Of a stretch of 64,000 nt of DNA, positions 42,501 through 55,900 are shown piece by piece. The stretch's first letter is position 1, and each line of letters opens with the position of its first letter. Where the stretch lies: positions 35,677,501 to 35,741,500 of the forward strand of contig NC_079878.1 in NCBI RefSeq assembly GCF_029227915.1, in the 5' to 3' direction. The notes beneath the pieces are model-generated. The model saw only the letters and a program-made list of their open reading frames with translations, ran no database searches and had not been told where the DNA came from. A program made the translations under genes and the position numbers. Origin of the DNA: Hydractinia symbiolongicarpus (lineage: Eukaryota > Cnidaria > Hydrozoa > Anthoathecata > Hydractiniidae).

Positions 42501-43287
42501 TGTTGGTACGAATATGTGTCGCCACCGTTGTAGCTTAAACGGACTGACAGCGTTAGAAATTCAATGAAATGTAGTTTATGTAACTGTGTCTTTTTCCCCA
42601 GCGCGCGCTGACGGCTAGGATTGGTCCCACAGAAAAAAATGTCTTATTTATCTAAACTTTAAATAAAGCGCTACCACAGCGCCCAGTGTAATCGCTGAGT
42701 TCCAGCAATCAAGTCAAGTTAAGAATAAAGTTATTTCTTGGAGTACACTTGCCTCATTTGTTACATTCACAAGGTCAAAGTCCAAATTCAGTTCAATTAA
42801 GTCTCACAGTCAATCATTTCACTGTTAAAAGCGATGCAAGCTAGTAATGTCAGAAAAATATCGGTAAGTACATGTTGGTACGAATATGAGACGCAAGCGT
42901 TGCACCTGAAACGGACTGATTCCGTTAAAAAGTCAATGAAATGTAGTTTTGGAAACTGTCTCTATTTTCTCAGCACGCGCTAACGGCTAGGATTGGTCCA
43001 ACAGTACAAATTGACTCATTTATCTAAATTTTCAAATGAAACGCTGCCACAGCGCCCAGTGTAATCGCTGAGATACAGCAAGCATGTCATATTAAGAAGA
43101 ATGTTACTTCTTATAGTCCAATTGTGTCATTTATCTCAATTATAAAATCAAAGTCTAAAATCAGTTCAATTAATTCCCACAGTCAATCTCTTCACTGTTA
43201 AAAGCGATGCAACCTAGTAATATCAGAAAAATATCGGTAAGTACATGTTGGTACGAATATGAGACGCAAGCGTTGTACCTGAAACGG
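39559..43287 (+). repeat. Class II 4.1-kb block, copy 2 (10 monomers)
   Basis: This matches the block at 21530 from GCAAGGATTGTTCCC (39630) to GATTCCGTTAAAAAG (43288). It is 3,729 bp, one monomer shorter than copy 1. The missing monomer is the GATTCCTTTAGAAAG unit that copy 3 has at about 46,640. The loss lies near 42,430-42,450, where AGTCTCACAGTCAAT passes directly into CTCTTCACTG. Confidence 0.8.
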
Positions 43288-43660
43288 ACTGATTCCGTTA
43301 AAAAGTCAATGAAATGTAGTTTTGGAAACTGTCGCTATTTCTTCAGCGCGCGATAACGGCTAGGATTCGTCCCAGAGTAAAGAATGACTTATTTATCTAA
43401 AGTTTTAAATGAAGCGCTACCACAGCGCCCAGTGTAATCGCTGAGATACAGCAAGCATGTCATATTAAGAAGAATGTTACTTCTTATAGTCCAATTGTGT
43501 CATTTATCTCATTTATAAAGTCAAAGTCCAAAATCAGTTTAATTAAGTCTCACAGTCAATGGTTTCACTGGTAAAAGCGATGCAACCTAGTAATATCAGA
43601 AACATATCGCTAAATACATGTTGGTACACATATGTGACGCAACCGTTGAAACTCAAACGG
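43288..43660 (+). repeat. Chimeric joint monomer carrying a class III patch
   Basis: The left end matches the class II monomers at 25632 and 47765. Bases 43334-43419 instead read GTCGCTATTTCTTC, CGCGATAACGG, GATTCGTCCCAGAG and AAAGTTTTAAATGAAGCGC, which is the class III form (compare 51,022-51,110 and 50,270-50,370). After that it follows the class II monomer at about 39,310-39,558. The full length is still exactly 373 bp. Confidence 0.88.
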
Positions 43661-46600
43661 ACTGATGCCGTTAGAAAGTCAATGAAATGTAGTTTTGAAA
43701 ACTGTCTCTATTTTCTCAGCGCGCGCTAACGGCAAGGATTGTTCCCACAGTAGCAAATGACTTATTTATCTAAATTTTTAAATGAAACCCTACCACAGCG
43801 CCCAATATAATCCCTGAGTTCCAGCAATCAAGTCAAATTACGAAGAATTTTATTTCTTGAAGTCCAATTGTGTCATTTATCTCATTTATAAGGTCAATGT
43901 CCAAAATCAGTTCAATTAAGTCCCACATTCAATCGCTTCACGGTTAAAAGCGTTGCAACCTAGTAATGTCAGAAGAACATCGCTTAATACATGTTGGTAC
44001 GAATATGTGACGCAACCGTTGTTACTCAAACGGACTGATGCCGTTAGAAAGTCCATGAAATGTAGTTTTTACATCTGTCTCTATTTCTTCAGCGGGCGCT
44101 AAAGGCTAGGATTGGTCCCACAGTACAAATTGACTTAATTATCTAAATTTTTAAACAAAGCGCTGCCACAGCGCCCAGTGTAATCGCTGAGATACAGCAA
44201 TCATGTCAAGTTAAGAAAAATGTTATTTTTTAGAGTCCAATTGTGTCATTTATGTCATTTATAAAGTCAAAGTCCAAAATCAGTTCAATTAAGTCTCACA
44301 GTCAATGGTTTCACTGGTAAAAGCGATTCAACCTAGTAATATCAGAAACATATCGCTAAATACATGTTGGTACCAATATGTGACGCAACCGTTTAAACTC
44401 AAACGGACTAATGCCGTTAGAAATTCAATGAAATGTAGTTTTGAAAACTGTCTCTATTTTCTCAGCGCGCGCTAACGGCTAGGATTAGTGCCACAGTAAC
44501 AATTGACTTATTTATCTAAATTTTTTAATGAAACGCTACCACAGCGCCCAGTGTAATCGCTGAGATACAGCAATAATGTCAATTTAAGAAGAATGTTATT
44601 TCTTAGAGTCCAATTGTGTCATTTATCTCATTTATAAAGTCAAAGTCCAAAATCAGCTCAATTAAGTCTCACAGTCAATCGTTTCACTGTTAAAAGCGAT
44701 GCAACCTAGTAATATCAGAAACATATCGCTAAATACATGTTGGCACCAACATGTGACGCAACCGTTGAAACTCAAACGGACTGATGCCGTTAGAAAGTCA
44801 TTGAAATGCAGTTTGGAAAACTGTCTCTATTTTCTCAGCGCGCGTTAACGGCTAGGATTGGTCCCACAGTAACAAATGACTTATTTATCTAAATTTTTAA
44901 ATGAAACGCTACCACAGCGGCCAGTGTAATCGCTAAAATACAGCAATCATGTCATATTAAGAAAAATGTTATTTTTTAGAGTCCAATTGTGTCATTTATC
45001 TCATTTATAAAGTCAAAGTCCAAAATCAGCTCAATTAAGTCTCACAGTCAATCTCTTCACTCTTAAAGGCGATGCAAGCTAGTAATGTCAGAAGAATATC
45101 GCAAAATACATGTTGGTACGAATATGTGACGCAACCGTTGTAGCTTAAACGGACTGATACCGTTAGAAATTCAATGAAATGTAGTTTATGTAACTGTGTC
45201 TTTTTCCCCAGCGCGCGCTGACGGCTAGGATTGGTCCCACAGAAAAAAATGTCTTATTTATCTAAACTTTTAGATAAAGCGCTACCACAGCGCCCAGTGT
45301 AATCGCTGAGTTCCAGCAATCAAGTCATGTTAAGAATAAAGTTATTTCTTGGAGTACACTTGCCTCATTTGTTACATTCACAAGGTCAAAGTCCAAAATC
45401 AGTTCAATTAAGTCTCACAGTCAATCATTTCACTGTTAAAAGCGATGCAAGCTAGTAATGTCAGAAAAATATCGGTAAGTACATGTTGGTACGAATATGA
45501 GACGCCAGCGTTGTACCTGAAACGGACTGATTCCGTTAAAAAGTCAATGAAATGTAGTTTTGGAAACTGTCTCTATTTTCTCAGCACGCGCTAACGGCTA
45601 GGATTGGTCCAACAGTACAAATTGACTCATTTATCTAAATTTTCAAATGAAACGCTGCCACAGCGCCCAGTGTAATCGCTGAGATACAGTAAGCATGTCA
45701 TATTAAGAAGAATGTTACTTCTTATGGTCCAATTGTGTCATTTATCTCATTTATAAAGTCAAAGTCCAAAATCAATTCAATTAATTCCCACAGTCAATCT
45801 CTTCACTGTTAAAAGCGATGCAACCTAGTAATATCAGAAACATATCGCTAAATACATGTTGGTACGAATATGAGACGCAGGTGTTGTACCTGAAACGAAC
45901 TGATACCATTAGAAAGTCAATGAAATGTAGTTTTGGAAACTGTCTCTATTTTCTCAGCGCGCGCTAACGGCTAGGATTGGTCCAACAGTACAAATTGACT
46001 CATTTATCTAAATTTTCAAATGAAACGCTGCCACAGCGCCCAGTGTAATCGCTGAGATACAGTAAGCATGTCATATTAAGAAGAATGTTACTTCTTATAG
46101 TCCAATTGTGTCATTTATCTCATTTATAAAGTCAAAGTCTAAAATCAATTCAATTAATTCCCACAGTCAATCTCTTCACTGTTAAAAGCGATGCAACCTA
46201 GTAATATCAGAAACATATCGCTAAATACATGTTGGTACGAATATGAGACGCAGGTGTTGTACCTGAAACGAACTGATACCGTTAGAAAGTCAATGAAATG
46301 TAGTTTTGGAAACTGTCTCTATTTTCTCAGCGCGCGCTAACGGCTAGGATTGGTCCCACAGTAACCAATGACCTTTTTATCTAAATTTTGAAATGAAACT
46401 CTACCACAGCGCCCAGTGTAATCGCTGAGATACAGCAATCATGTCACATTAAGAAGAATGTTATTTTTTAGAGTGCAATTGTGTCATTTATCTCATTTAT
46501 AAAGTCAAAGTCCAAAATCAGTTCAATTAAGTCTCACAGTCAATCGTTTCACTATTAAAAGCGATGCAAGCTAGTAATGTCAGAAAAATATCGGTAAATA

Positions 46601-47764
46601 CATGTTGGTACGAATATGAGACGCAAGCGTTGTACCTGAAACGGACTGATTCCTTTAGAAAGTCAATGAAATGTAGTTTTGGAAACTGTCTCAATTTTCT
46701 CAGCGCGCGCTAACGGCTAGGATTGGTCACACAGTAACAAATGACTTATTTATCTAAATTTTTAAATGAAACGCTACCACAGCGTCCAGTGTAATCGCTG
46801 AGATACAGCAATCATGTCAAGTTAAGAAGAATGTTATTTTTTAGAGTCCAATTGTGTCATTTATCTTATTTATTTGAAGTCAAAGTCCAAAATCAGTTCA
46901 ATTAAGTCCCACAGTCAATCTCTTCACTGTTAAAAGCGATGCAGGCTAGTAATGTCAGTAAAATATCGCTAAATACATGTTGGTACGAATATGTGTCGCC
47001 ACCGTTGTAGCTTAAACGGACTGACACCGTTAGAAATTCAATGAAATGTAGTTTATGTAACTGTGTCTTTTTCCCCAGCGCGCGCTGACGGCTAGGATTG
47101 GTCTCACAGAAAAAAATGTCTTATTTATCTAAACTTTAAATAAAGCGCTACCACAGCGCCCAGTGTAATCGCTGAGTTCCAGCAATCAAGTCAAGTTAAG
47201 AATAAAGTTATTTCTTGGAGTACACTTGCCTCATTTGTTACATTCACAAGGTCAAAGTCCAAAATCAGTTCAATTAAGTCTCACAGTCAATCATTTCACT
47301 GTTAAAAGCGATGCAAGCTAGTAATGTCAGAAAAATATCGGTAAGTACATGTTGGTACGACTATGAGACGCAAGCGTTGCACCTGAAACGGACTGATTCC
47401 GTTAAAAAGTCAATGAAATGTAGTTTTGGAAACTGTCTCTATTTTCTCAGCACGCGCTAACGGCTAGGATTGGTCCAACAGTACAAATTGACTCATTTAT
47501 CTAAATTTTCAAATGAAACGCTGCCACAGCGCCCAGTGTAATCGCTGAGATACAGCAAGCATGTCATATTAAGAAGAATGTTACTTCTTATAGTCCAATT
47601 GTGTCATTTATCTCAATTATAAAATCAAAGTCTAAAATCAGTTCAATTAATTCCCACAGTCAATCTCTTCACTGTTAAAAGCGATGCAACCTAGTAATAT
47701 CAGAAAAATATCGGTAAGTACATGTTGGTACGAATATGAGACGCAAGCGTTGTACCTGAAACGG
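43661..47764 (+). repeat. Class II 4.1-kb block, copy 3 (11 monomers)
   Basis: This tandem copy follows the joint monomer. GCAAGGATTGTTCCC is at 43732, 4,102 bp after copy 2. The length is 4,104 bp. It shares the one-base deletion TAAACTTTAAATAAAG and adds a short insertion near 46,865, where TTATCTTATTTATTTGAAG replaces TTATCTCATTTATAAAG. Confidence 0.8.
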
Positions 47765-49308
47765 ACTGATTCCGTTAAAAAGTCAATGAAATGTAGTTTT
47801 GGAAACTGTCTCTATTTTCTCAGCACGCGCTAACGGCTAGGATTGGTCCAACAGTACAAATTGACTCATTTATCTAAATTTTCAAATGAAACGCTGCCAC
47901 AGCGCCCAGTATAATCGCTGAGATACAGCAAGCATGTCATATTAAGAAGAATGTTACTTCTTATAGTCCAATTGTGTCATTTATCTCAATTATAAAGTCA
48001 AACTCCAAAATCAGTTCAATTAATTCCCACAGTCAATCTCTTCACTGTTAAAAGCGATGCAACCTAGTAATATCAGAAACATATCGCTAAATACATGTTG
48101 GTACGAATATGAGACGCAGGCGTTGTACCTGAAACGAACTGATACCGTTAGAGAGTCAATGAAATGTAGTTTTGGAAACTGTCTCTATTTTCTCAGCACG
48201 CGCTAACGGCTAGGATTGGTCCAACAGTACAAATTGACTCATTTATCTAAATTTTCAAATGAAACGCTGCCACAGCGCCCAGTATAATCGCTGAGATACA
48301 GCAAGCATGTCATATTAAGAAGAATGTTACTTCTTATAGTCCAATTGTGTCATTTATCTCAATTATAAAGTCAAAGTCCAAAATCAGTTCAATTAATTCC
48401 CACAGTCAATCTCTTCACTGTTAAAAGCGATGCAACCTAGTAATATCAGAAACATATCGCTAAATACATGTTGGTACGAATATGAGACGCAGGCGTTGTA
48501 CCTGAAACGAACTGATACCGTTAGAGAGTCAATGAAATGTAGTTTTGGAAACTGTCTCTATTTTCTCAGCGCGCGCTAACGGCTAGGATTGGTCCCACAG
48601 TAACCAATGACCTTTTTATCTAAATTTTGAAATGAAACTCTACCACAGCGCCCAGTGTAATCGCTGAGATACAGCAATCATGTCACATTAAGAAGAATGT
48701 TATTTTTTAGAGTGCAATTGTGTCATTTATCTCATTTATAAAGTCAAAGTCCAAAATCAGTTCAATTAAGTCTCACAGTCAATCGTTTCACTGTTAAAAG
48801 CGATGCAAGCTAGTAATGTCAGAAAAATATCGGTAAATACATGTTGGTACGAATATGAGACGCAAGCGTTGTACCTGAAACGGACTGATTCCTTTAGAAA
48901 GTCAATGAAATGTAGTTTTGGAAACTGTCTCTATTTTCTCAGCGCGCGCTAACGGCTAGGATTGGTCCCACAGTAACAAATGACTTATTTATCTAAATTT
49001 TTAAATGAAACTCTACAACTGCGCCCAGTTTAATCGCTGAGATACAGCAATCATGTCAAGTTATGAAGAATGTTATTTTTTAGAGTCCAATTGTGTCATT
49101 TATCTCATTTATAAAGTCAAAGTCCAAAATCAGTTCAATTAAGTCTCACAGTCAATCGTTTCACTTTTAAAAGCGGTGCAAGCTAGTAATGTCAGAAACA
49201 TATCGCTGAATACATATTGGTACGAATTTGTGACGCAACCGTTGTTACTCAAACGGACTGATGCCGTTAGAAAGTCCAGGAAATGTAGTTTTTAAATCTG
49301 TCTCAATT

Positions 49309-52300
49309 TCTTCAGCGCGCGCTAACTGCTAGGATTGGTCCCACACTACAAATTGACTTAGTTATCTAAATTTTTAAACAAAGCGCTGCCACAGCGCCCT
49401 GCGCAACTGCTAAGTTCCAGTAACCAAGTCAAATTAAGAAGAATGTTATTTTTTGGAGTCCAATTGTGTCATTTATCTCATTTATAAAGTCAAAGTCCAA
49501 AATCAGTTCAATTAAGTCTCACAGTCAATGGTTTCACTGGTAAAAGCGATGCAACCTAGTAATATCAGAAACATATCGCTAAATACATGTTGGTACACAT
49601 ATGTGACGCAACCGTTGAAACTCAAACGGACTGATGCCGTTAGAAAGTCAATGAAATGTAGTTTTGAAAACTGTCTGTATTTTCTCAGCGCGCCCTAACG
49701 GCAAGGATTGGTCCCACAGTAGCAAATGACTTATTTATCTAAGTTTTTAAATGAAACGCAATCGTATCACTGTTAAAAGGTATGCAACCTAGTAATATCA
49801 GAAAAATATCGCTAAATACATGTTACTACGAATATGTGACCCAACCGTTGTAACTCAAACGGACTGACACTGTTAGAAGCTCAAAGAAATGTAGTTTTTA
49901 AACCTGTCACTATTTCATCACCGCGCGATAACGGCTAGGATTGGTCACACAGTAAAGAATGACTTTTTATCTAAATTTTTAAATGAAGTGCTACCACAGC
50001 GCCCAGTGTAATCGCTGAGTTCCGGCAATCATGTCAAATTGAGAAGAATGTTATTCCTTGGGGGTCCAATTGCCTCATTTATAAAATTTATAAGGTCACA
50101 GTCCAAAATCAGTTCATTTAAGTGCCACAGTCAATCGTTTCACTGTTAAAAGCGATGCATCCTAGTAATATGAAAAAAATATCGCTTAATACATGTTGGT
50201 ACGAATATGTGACCCAACGGTTGTAACTTAAACTGACTGACACCGTTAGAAAGTCAATGAAATGTAGTTTTTGAAACTGTCGGTATTTCTTCAGCGCGCG
50301 ATAACGGCTAGGATTCGTCCCAGAGTAAAGAATGACTTATTTATCTAAAGTTTTAAATGAAGCGCTACCACAGCGCCCAGTGCAATCGCTGAGTTCCGGA
50401 AATCACGTCAAATTAAGAAGAATGTTATTTCTTGGGGTACAATTGCCTCATTTATCACATTTATCTGGTCGCAGTCCAAAGTTAGTTCAATTAAGTTCCA
50501 CAGTCGATCGTTTCACTGTTTAAAGGGATGCAACCTAGCAACATTAGAAAAATATCCCTAAATACATGTTGGTACGAATATGTGACCCAACCGTTGTAAG
50601 TCAAACGGACTGATACCGTTAGAAATTCATTGAAATGTAGTTTTTGAAACTGTCTCTTATTCTTCAGCGCGCGATAACGGCCAGGATTACTCCCACGGTA
50701 AAAAATGACTTTTTTGTTTAAATTTTTAAATGAAGCGCTACCACAGCGCACAGCGCAATCGCTGAGTTCCGGCAATCACGTCAAATTAAGAAGAATGTTA
50801 TTTCTTGGGGGTCCAATTGCCTCATTTATAAAATTTATAAGGTCACAGTCCAAAATCAGTTCATTTAAGTGCCACAGTCAATCGTTTCACTGTAAAAAGC
50901 GATGCAACCTAGTAATATGAGAAAAATATCGCTAAATACATGTTGGTACGAATATGTGACCCAACCGTTGTAACTCAAACTGACTGACACCGTCAGAAAG
51001 TCAATGAAATGTAGTTTTTGAAACTGTCGCTATTTCTTCAGCGCGCGATAACGGCTAGGATTCGTCCCAGAGTAAAGAATGACTTATTTATCTAAATTTT
51101 TAAATGAAACGCTACCACAGCGCACAGTGCAATCGCTGTGTTCCGGCAATCACGTCAAATTAAGAAGAATATTATTTCTTGGGGGTCCAATTGCCTCATT
51201 TATCACATCTATCAGGTCACAATCAAAAGTTGGTTCAATTAAGTCCCACAGTCAATCGTTTCACTGTTAAAACCGATGCAACCTAGTAATATCAGAAAAA
51301 TCTCGCTAAATACATGTTAGTACGAATATGTGACCCAACTGTTGTAACTCAAACGGACTGACACCGTTAGAAAGTCATGAAATGTAGTTTTTGCACCTGT
51401 CGCTGTTTCATCAGCGCGCGATAACTACTAGGATTGGTCCCACAGTAAAGAATGACTTAATTATCTAAATTTTTAAATGAAGTGCTACCACAGCGCCCAG
51501 TGTAATCACTGAGTTGCGGCAATCATGTCAAATTAAGAAGAATGTTATTTCTTGGGGTCCAGTTTGCTCACTACTCACATTTATAAGGTGACAGTCCAAA
51601 TTTAGTTCAATTAAATCCCACAGTCAATCGTTTCACTGTTAAAGGCGATGCAACCTAGTAATATGAGAAAAATATCGCTAAATACATGTTGGTAGGAATA
51701 TGTGACCCAACCGTTGTAACTCAAACTGACTGACACCGTTAAAAAGTCAATGAAATGTAGTTTTTGAAACTGTCGCTATTTCTTCAGCGCGCGATAACGG
51801 CTAGGATTCGTCCCAGAGTAAAGAATGACTTATTTATCTAAAGTTTTAAATGAAGCGCTACCACAGCGCCCAGTGCAATCGCTGAGTTCCGGAAATCACG
51901 TCAAATTAAGAAGAATGTTATTTCTTGGGGTACAATTGCCTCATTTATCACATTTATCAGGTCGCAGTCCAAAATCAGTTCAATTAAGTGCCACAGTCAA
52001 TCGTTTCACTGTTAAAAGGTTTGCAACCTAGTAATATCAGAAAAATATCGCTAAATACATGTTACTACGAATATGTGACCCAACCGTTGTAACTCAAACG
52101 GACTGACACTGTTAGAAGCTCAAAGAAATGTAGTTTTTAAACCTGTCACTATTTCATCACCGCGCGATAACGGCCAGGATTACTCCCACGGTAAAAAATG
52201 ACTTTTTTGTTTAAATTTTTAAATGAAGCGCTACCACAGCGCCCAGTGTAATCGCTGAGTTCCGGCAATCATGTCAAATTGAGAAGAATGTTATTTCTTG

Positions 52301-52900
52301 GAGTCAAATTGCCTCATTTATCACATTTATCAGGTTGCAGTCCAAAATCAGTTCAATTAAGTGCCAGAGTCAATCGTTTTACTGTTAAAAGGTATGCAAC
52401 CTAGTAATATCAGAATAGCATCCCTAAATACATGTTGGTAGGAATATGTGACCCAACCGTTGTTACTCAAACGTACTGATACCGTTAGAATTTCATTGAA
52501 ATGTAGTTTTTGAAACTTTCTCTCTTTCTTCAGTGCGCGATAATGGCCAGGATTACTCCCACGGTAAAAAATGACTTTTTTGTTTAAATTTTTAAATGAA
52601 GCGCTAACACAGCGCACAGCGCAATCGCTGAGTTCTGGCAATCACGTCAAAGTAAGAAGAATGTTATTCCTTGGGGGTCCAATTGCCTCATTTATAAAAT
52701 TTATAAGGTCACAGTCCAAAATCAGTTCATTTAAGTGCCACAGTCAATCGTTTCACTGTTAAAAGCGATGCAACCTAGTAATATCAGAATAGCATCCCTA
52801 AATACATGTTGGTAGGAATATGTGACCCAACCGTTGTTACTCAAACGTACTGATACCGTTAGAATTTCATTGAAATGTAGTTTTTGAAACTTTCTCTCTT
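49309..52900 (+). repeat. 3,592-bp tandem duplication, copy 1
   Basis: Every landmark in this block recurs 3,592 bp downstream. Monomer 49630 matches 53222, 50236 matches 53828 and 52102 matches 55694. The period equals 10 x 373 - 138, because of the 233-bp monomer plus small indels. It includes the tail of class II and the first eight to nine class III monomers. The left limit is inferred from the joint at about 52,900. Confidence 0.88.
49630..49862 (+). repeat. 233-bp deletion monomer fusing class II to class III
   Basis: The first half is class II (GGCAAGGATTGGTCCCACAG). At about 49,758 ATGAAACG runs directly into CAATCGTATCACTG, after which the sequence is class III (AAAAGGTATGCAACC, ATGTTACTACG). 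The net deletion is 140 bp. A second copy, produced by the 3,592-bp duplication, is at 53,222-53,454. Confidence 0.88.
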
Positions 52901-55900
52901 TCTTCAGCGCGCGCTAACTGCTAGGATTGGTCCCACACTACAAATTGACTTAGTTATCTAAATTTTTAAACAAAGCGCTGCCACAGCGCCCTGCGCAACT
53001 GCTAAGTTCCAGTAACCAAGTCAAAATAAGAAGAATGTTATTTTTTGGAGTCCAATTGTGTCATTTATCTCATTTATAAAGTCAAAGTCCAAAATCAGTT
53101 CAATTAAGTCTCACAGTCAATGGTTTCACTGGTAAAAGCGATGCAACCTAGTAATATCAGAAACATATCGCTAAATACATGTTGGTACACATATGTGACG
53201 CAACCGTTGAAACTCAAACGGACTGATGCCGTTAGAAAGTCAATGAAATGTAGTTTTGAAAACTGTCTGTATTTTCTCAGCGCGCCCTAACGGCAAGGAT
53301 TGGTCCCACAGTAGCAAATGACTTATTTATCTAAGTTTTTAAATGAAACGCAATCGTATCACTGTTAAAAGGTATGCAACCTAGTAATATCAGAAAAATA
53401 TCGCTAAATACATGTTACTACGAATATGTGACCCAACCGTTGTAACTCAAACGGACTGACACTGTTAGAAGCTCAAAGAAATGTAGTTTTTAAACCTGTC
53501 ACTATTTCATCACCGCGCGATAACGGCTAGGATTGGTCACACAGTAAAGAATGACTTTTTATCTAAATTTTTAAATGAAGTGCTACCACAGCGCCCAGTG
53601 TAATCGCTGAGTTCCGGCAATCATGTCAAATTGAGAAGAATGTTATTCCTTGGGGGTCCAATTGCCTCATTTATAAAATTTATAAGGTCACAGTCCAAAA
53701 TCAGTTCATTTAAGTGCCACAGTCAATCGTTTCACTGTTAAAAGCGATGCATCCTAGTAATATGAAAAAAATATCGCTTAATACATGTTGGTACGAATAT
53801 GTGACCCAACGGTTGTAACTTAAACTGACTGACACCGTTAGAAAGTCAATGAAATGTAGTTTTTGAAACTGTCGGTATTTCTTCAGCGCGCGATAACGGC
53901 TAGGATTCGTCCCAGAGTAAAGAATGACTTATTTATCTAAAGTTTTAAATGAAGCGCTACCACAACGCCCAGTGCAATCGCTGAGTTCCGGAAATCACGT
54001 CAAATTAAGAAGAATGTTATTTCTTGGGGTACAATTGCCTCATTTATCACATTTATCAGGTCGCAGTCCAAAGTTAGTTCAATTAAGTTCCACAGTCAAT
54101 CGTTTCACTGTTTAAAGGGATGCAACCTAGCAACATTAGAAAAATATCCCTAAATACATGTTGGTACGAATATGTGACCCAACCGTTGTAAGTCAAACGG
54201 ACTGATACCGTTAGAAATTCATTGAAATGTAGTTTTTGAAACTGTCTCTTATTCTTCAGCGCGCGATAACGGCCAGGATTACTCCCACGGTAAAAAATGA
54301 CTTTTTTGTTTAAATTTTTAAATGAAGCGCTACCACAGCGCACAGCGCAATCGCTGAGTTCCGGCAATCACGTCAAATTAAGAAGAATGTTATTTCTTGG
54401 GGGTCCAATTGCCTCATTTATAAAATTTTCAAGGTCACAGTCCAAAATCAGTTCATTTAAGTCCCACAGTCAATCGTTTCACTGTAAAAAGCGATGCAAC
54501 CTAGTAATATGAGAAAAATATCGCTAAATACATGTTGGTACGAATATGTGACCCAACCGTTGTAACTCAAACTGACTGACACCGTCAGAAAGTCAATGAA
54601 ATGTAGTTTTTGAAACTGTCGCTATTTCTTCAGCGCGCGATAACGGCTAGGATTCGTCCCAGAGTAAAGAATGACTTATTTATCTAAATTTTTAAATGAA
54701 ACGCTACCACAGCGCACAGTGCAATCGCTGTGTTCCGGCAATCACGTCAAATTAAGAAGAATATTATTTCTTGGGGGTCCAATTGCCTCATTTATCACAT
54801 CTATCAGGTCACAATCAAAAGTTGGTTCAATTAAGTCCCACAGTCAATCGTTTCACTGTTAAAACCGATGCAACCTAGTAATATCAGAAAAATCTCGCTA
54901 AATACATGTTAGTACGAATATGTGACCCAACTGTTGTAACTCAAACGGACTGACACCGTTAGAAAGTCATGAAATGTAGTTTTTGCACCTGTCGCTGTTT
55001 CATCAGCGCGCGATAACTACTAGGATTGGTCCCACAGTAAAGAATGACTTAATTATCTAAATTTTTAAATGAAGTGCTACCACAGCGCCCAGTGTAATCA
55101 CTGAGTTGCGGCAATCATGTCAAATTAAGAAGAATGTTATTTCTTGGGGTCCAGTTTGCTCACTACTCACATTTATAAGGTGACAGTCCAAATTTAGTTC
55201 AATTAAATCCCACAGTCAATCGTTTCACTGTTAAAGGCGATGCAACCTAGTAATATGAGAAAAATATCGCTAAATACATGTTGGTAGGAATATGTGACCC
55301 AACCGTTGTAACTCAAACTGACTGACACCGTTAAAAAGTCAATGAAATGTAGTTTTTGAAACTGTCGCTATTTCTTCAGCGCGCGATAACGGCTAGGATT
55401 CGTCCCAGAGTAAAGAATGACTTATTTATCTAAAGTTTTAAATGAAGCGCTACCACAGCGCCCAGTGCAATCGCTGAGTTCCGGAAATCACGTCAAATTA
55501 AGAAGAATGTTATTTCTTGGGGTACAATTGCCTCATTTATCACATTTATCAGGTCGCAGTCCAAAATCAGTTCAATTAAGTGCCACAGTCAATCGTTTCA
55601 CTGTTAAAAGGTTTGCAACCTAGTAATATCAGAAAAATATCGCTAAATACATGTTACTACGAATATGTGACCCAACCGTTGTAACTCAAACGGACTGACA
55701 CTGTTAGAAGCTCAAAGAAATGTAGTTTTTAAACCTGTCACTATTTCATCACCGCGCGATAACGGCCAGGATTACTCCCACGGTAAAAAATGACTTTTTT
55801 GTTTAAATTTTTAAATGAAGCGCTACCACAGCGCCCAGTGTAATCGCTGAGTTCCGGCAATCATGTCAAATTGAGAAGAATGTTATTTCTTGGAGTCAAA

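Larger units (their letters stand above)
36202..49629 (+). repeat. Class II domain B
   Basis: This repeats the plan of domain A. The start at 36202 corresponds to 17427 (offset 18,775 bp) and the block start at 39559 to 21530 (offset 18,029 bp), so two monomers are missing in between. The CTCTACAACTGCGCCCAG monomer near 49,011 corresponds to 26,505. Domain B is longer than A because the 4.1-kb block is present twice in tandem. Confidence 0.85.
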
